This document shows, in pieces, positions 59,990 to 64,000 of a DNA stretch of 64,000 bases. Position 1 is the stretch's first letter. The number at the start of each line of letters is the position of its first letter. Source of the stretch: Cristatella mucedo (taxonomy: Eukaryota; Bryozoa; Phylactolaemata; Cristatellidae); the NCBI GenBank assembly GCA_009760855.2, contig WPIO01000036.1, forward strand, positions 3,293,001-3,357,000, read 5' to 3'. The notes under the pieces were generated by a model that worked only from the letters and a program-made list of their open reading frames with translations, did not search any database and was not told the origin of the DNA. The translations under genes and the position numbers were made by a program.

Positions 59990-60090
59990 GATAAAAGTAA
60001 TACTAATTTGTTATAGCGCCCTCAGAGAACTCGATCTCTTTCTATGTGCTCTACAATTTCTGTAGAGGAAGCATGATCGAACGATCTGGT
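59990..60090 (-). mobile_element. Family A LINE tail only
   Basis: Reversed hairpin: gcgccctcagagaactcgat ctctttctatgtgctctac. Confidence 0.8.
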
Positions 60091-60358
60091 AGTATGCGAG
60101 TGTGTAAGTTTTGGATGCTTTCGTTGAGTTCACTCAAACCACTGCACTCAAAGCAGTTGCTGTCATCTCGCCGTCGCGCTGTCTCGTCCGCAATCCACCA
60201 CTTGGCCGGTGCGTTTCGTCTGCGCCCGAAGAAGCGCAGAAGCACCAAGTGTTGAGGACGTTACTTTGTCTCAGGCGTTCGGTCGGGCGAAAAAACCTTC
60301 GTGCGAAAGAGCGTTCGATCTTTTCGATTTTCCCTAACTAGATCCGGTCTATATATAT

Positions 60359-60360
<2 letters not shown>

Positions 60361-60436
<76 letters not shown>
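60361..60436. repeat. (CT)n microsatellite
   Basis: About 75 bp CT with two TTTC breaks. 'ccctaactagatccggtc' occurs on both sides (about 60333 and 60447), so the tract lies between direct repeats. Confidence 0.95.
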
Positions 60437-60439
<3 letters not shown>

Positions 60440-61904
60440 ATCTTTATCCCTAACTAGATCCGGTCGGCCTCATTTTCGCGTCGGTTTTCAGAGGAAGTGA
60501 GTTTAAATCCCCGGGGACGGCAAAAAGGCGTTTCTTTCTGGAGCTACCTTGTCCAATAGGGACGTTAAGAGCTATATAAAGGCTGGTAATTTTTGGAACA
60601 ATGTAGGGCAAGTTTCGGCATTCGTGCCTTTTCCTGCCTTATTGAGAGGCAATTGCGGCTGCAGCTAGCACGGCGAGTTGTATAGCATTTTAATCGATGT
60701 CTGTACTGAAATCGAGCCCTTTTACTTGTTAGTCTTTTTTGGAATATATATATTTGCTAAGTGCCGTGAATATATTTAAACGGTTCTATAGCTTACCACA
60801 GCCTTTACAGATCCCGAGATAGATGTCGACACTAGGCCCTCGGCGCCAATGCTGGGTTACATATGTGCGTGTACACATTGTGTGAACAAGCTCACGCGAC
60901 TTACATAAGATTTTATGTGAAAATTGACGGCTTACAAATACAAGAAGGTTGAATTCTGACGCTTTCTAAACACAACAACAAATTCAAAAGACGCCACAGC
61001 CATTCGTACAGGTATGAAACGGTTGTTGGGCAAAGACAAAAAATGTTCACAGCCGCTGACAATGGTAGCGAGCAAAGTGGTGCTTCGCAACTCCAGGCAG
61101 AAGTTCGCAGCCGAATGTATCGCGCCGAGTATCGAGATGTACCTCGAGTAGAATGTATCGTATCGCGCCGCCGAGTCCTGAATCGTTCGGCAGAGCAAGA
61201 AGCCACTATCCAGCGACAGGACAAGATGTCAAGATTTAGTCACACTTTCAGCACTGGAACGTGACCTTGCCAGAGGCGGCAGCCAATCGTAGGCACGCTG
61301 ATAGATTATGGTAATTCAGAGCTGGCGGTCGAATACTCAATATCTCTCGGTGTGCAACTCAATCACGCAGTCAAGGAATCTGTCTTGCCGGTATAACTTG
61401 TAACAATACAATCATGAGCTGTGACCGAGCGCAAAAGGCCGGCTGACGATCTTCAGCAATTTGTCCAGCGCCAAATGTTAGCAAACGTGGAGGTGTAGCA
61501 GCTTCCGCACACTGGACAGAAAATAGGCCACAGATACACGGCACCCGTAAAGGTGCTAGTGTATGCTGACGAGCGACAGAGCACCGGTTGCGCACGAATC
61601 GCTGCTTGTGATTTTTAGACACTCGTTAGACGGTATGTCGACAGTAGCTGAAAATGCTGAGACAGGAGGTCCTAATCTATATCGTATACAAGAAAATCCA
61701 TAGCGAAGGCGGTCTGCCGGCTTCCAGAACTAGCCACGGCATACAGGAACTCTTGTTAGGCGCCTCTCAGATGCCTGACTAACCTTCGTGACCTCTCAAC
61801 TACCTGACCTCTCAACTGGCTGACCTATCGTTTAGAGAGAAACTCCTCCCAGGCTCAAAGCCTAGAGCACTACTGAACTAAATATTACATGATTTGATTA
61901 CGTG
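60437..61904. other. Unassigned
   Basis: No recognisable gene or repeat. Confidence 0.35.
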
Positions 61905-62010
61905 ATAGGATTTGAGGTTGGTTACGAGCTCAGTGATATGAGTCAGAAAAGCAGGTTGGTACGACGCCTAGTCTGGTGGAGCAGTTGTGACAGGAGCCAG
62001 AGAGCCCCAA
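61905..62010 (-). mobile_element. Family A LINE, short internal fragment
   Basis: gatttgaggttggttacgag, gagtcagaaaagcaggttgg tacgacgcctag match the block near 35280-35340 and 28,000. Confidence 0.65.
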
Positions 62011-62407
62011 TCTCTGCCTCCAAGCTAGGCCTTTTCGTTCGAGTCGACTCGAGAGATGAACTGGAGCGGTCGACCTTTTCACGCCCCAGCCACTGCAATA
62101 CTCGCCATGATTTTTCCGACGTTTCGCAATTCGTTCATCGGCTGAGCAGCGCCATGGCCCGCTTCCGAAAATTGCTGGACGCGAGTTCCTGAGCGTTGGA
62201 CGTCAACCCCTCCGAGGGGAAAACCAGTCGCTGCACCGCCGACCTCACCGACCAACGAATCGTAAAGGAAGCGACGGACGCGCTCGCGCTTTGCCGGGGA
62301 GGGGTGAGTCGGAGCAAGGCAAAGGGTGAGCGGAGAAATTTGAGCTAAAAACCGGAGTCCTGGACCAGAGCCCGCTGCTCTCCGAGAACAAGCAGCGCCA
62401 GCGCTTT
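62011..62407. other. Unassigned GC-rich
   Basis: No recognisable domain. Confidence 0.3.
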
Positions 62408-62491
62408 GGGGCGTAGCATCCGGGGCAAAGCATCCGGGGCGTAGCATCCGGGGCATAGCACCCGGGGCATAGCATCCAGGGCATAGCATCC
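62408..62491. repeat. 14-bp tandem repeat, six units
   Basis: Unit GGGGCRWAGCAYCC, six copies with few differences. The apparent 'PGCYAP' peptide repeats on the minus strand follow from it. Confidence 0.95.
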
Positions 62492-62562
62492 GGGTCGCCA
62501 CCGCCCCACAGAGCGGCGAAGCAGGCGGGCAGCGGCAGTCGAAAGCGCAGGCGGCAAGCTGC

Positions 62563-64000
62563 TCATATCAAAGATAGTAATAGTAATACATTTGCATAGC
62601 GCCCTCAGAGAACTCAATCTCTTTCAGTGACATACGATGCAAAGGTAGCATGCTCAAAATGATGGTGAGCCTCGCTGGCACACTTGGTAATGTGGTTGGT
62701 TTTCACGACCTAGCTCTTGGGTTCGAATCCTACATTTGGCGATCCTTTATTGCCGCTGCAAGCTGTGGTGATAGCCGTAGAGGCTCTTATGTCGCTATAA
62801 AAAATATGGTGTTCAATAAGCTAGTGTGTTATTATTTAATGACAACAAGTATAACATGGTTAGAGGTGCCATGCACGCAAGCATAACATGGTTAGAGGTG
62901 ACATGCACAGGGTCAGAATGCAAAAATAATGGCAGCATCCACGGTGCATAAGCACGAAAAGGGCGAATCACATGTATCCACTAAATGCGATAAATATATG
63001 CGCTTCTAGATTATTTTTCAAATGTCGTCAAGTCGGGGTATGTCGTAACGGCAGCCGGAAGTGACTTCCAGGCTTTGGGAGCATACGAACTACATGCACG
63101 GTCTCCACAGGATTTGAGATATAAGGATGCGAGGTGTAGCTAAACGATTTGATTCAGAACAAGTGGTACGAGCTTAGCCTGGTTGAGAGAGTAGATCTGA
63201 TAGGTAACCTGGAGCCAAACAAAGAATGAAACTGAAAGTGAGTGACAAAACCTTGAAGTCACTGCCTTGCTTGAGTGGGAGCCAGTGCAGGTTGACAAGA
63301 AGCGGTGTGCTGCGGCAACTGCGACGCTCACGACAGACAAGCCAAGCTGCAGAGTTTTGCACCGGCTGCAAGCGCCTGAGTGCACAGGCCAGCAAGCAGT
63401 GAGTTACGGAATTCGAGGCGGGATGTCACAGATGCATGGACCAATTTAGATGTGGATCCCTGTGTAAGCACGCCCGAATTGTAGCAAGGTTTCGTAGCTG
63501 GAAGGAAGCAGACTTGACTGTGGAGCTGACGTGGTCTTTTAATGAAACGTCACTTTAGATAAAGACACCCAGATTTCGTGCAGATTCAACAGGAGATGGC
63601 TGCTGGCAGAGCCGGCATTTTGTTGAGCGTCAGGTTTTCATGATCTCACAGTTGATTTGCCCATAACTAGGTAGCTTGGTTTGATCCTTGTTCGATTTAA
63701 GATATTTTGCCGCCATCTACATGTGGGTGTCATCAATACCTGCAGCAAGGGAGTAGGGAGAATTCGACGTGCTGGAGGGCTGGGAGGAATCAAAGCAAAG
63801 TACAAGTGAGTGTCACCTGCATAGGAATGAACGCCGAAATTGTGCAGTCACATTGGCAAGAGGGAGAGTATAAACCGTGAAAAGAATGGGACCAAGCTCA
63901 GAGCCCAGAGGTGCCCCACAGTTTACTGGTTCCCCGGATGATCTTTGTCCGTTCGCATCAATACTCTGGCGTCTCCCACTGAGGTAGCTTGCCGCACTCC
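62563..64000 (-). mobile_element. Family A LINE with reverse transcriptase part, runs off the window
   Basis: Minus copy: tail at about 62574-62592, hairpin at 62598-62630, SINE B inserted at about 62685-62840, C-terminal ORF2 from 62855, and the reverse transcriptase box at about 63797-63830 reading HSYAGDTHLYF, with Gly in the second YADD-type position. A block GAPLGSELGPILFTVYTLPL lies at about 63860-63920, the counterpart of GVPQGSVLGP. Stops show it is dead. It continues beyond 64000. Confidence 0.9.
62685..62840 (+). mobile_element. SINE B, inserted in a LINE
   Basis: B box TTGGGTTCGAATCCTAC (62717-62733), ggcgatcctttattgccgct gcaagctg, and gaggctcttatgtcgctata. The A box is degenerate. 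Confidence 0.78.

Noticed and set aside
60490-60545. tRNA-like B box near gagtttaaatccccgg
   Set aside because: No matching A box or second copy found.
62408-62491. CRISPR-like array
   Set aside because: Units are contiguous with no spacers, and the context is eukaryotic. It is a plain tandem repeat.

Overview
The window is eukaryotic nuclear DNA, almost certainly from an invertebrate animal. It has spliced genes with GT-AG introns up to about 12 kb, long dinucleotide microsatellites, and many 5'-truncated non-LTR retrotransposons and tRNA-derived SINEs on both strands. The species cannot be named from the sequence. Most open frames are retrotransposon remnants or microsatellite read-through.

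One host gene is well supported. It is a plus-strand TOM1-family (Target of Myb1) endosomal adaptor spread over 18482-54810. I reconstructed eleven coding exons by reading splice sites and comparing with the known domain order: VHS (exons 18482-18602, 25951-26035, 30218-30364, 32365-32499), linker (32763-32864), GAT (34408-34740, 37831-38038), clathrin-box and 'EFDM' region (38355-38635), a myosin VI-binding-like segment (39507-39575), a 49-nt micro-exon (42694-42742) and the terminal exon (54590-54810), which ends in the family signature LFAL-stop. Reading phase is kept across all ten introns. The true first exon was not found. It lies either in the first 18 kb or outside the window, unless translation starts at an in-frame ATG just upstream of the first VHS exon.

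Region by region: 1-18.4 kb is upstream of the recognised exons and holds LINE and SINE pieces, microsatellites and a candidate TTAA-flanked inverted-repeat DNA element (15342-16201). 18.5-54.8 kb is the TOM1 gene, whose introns carry most of the repeats. These include several insertions nested inside older copies with readable target-site duplications. 54.8-57 kb is the 3' flank, with GC-rich sequence followed by long CA and CT tracts. 57-64 kb is repeat-rich sequence, ending in a LINE copy that runs off the window.

Two LINE families are present. Family A (CR1/L2-like) has about 30 copies, a conserved 3' hairpin and an (ATT)n tail. Family B (also CR1/L2-like) has three copies and an ACATT-repeat tail. 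Two tRNA-derived SINE families are present, and SINE A carries a family A LINE tail, so it probably uses the LINE's machinery. At least three further dispersed repeats (called C, D and E here) have no class I recognise. I saw no exotic new molecular system. The most useful points are the complete phase-consistent TOM1 model, the nested-insertion record, the SINE-LINE tail sharing, and the unclassified repeats.
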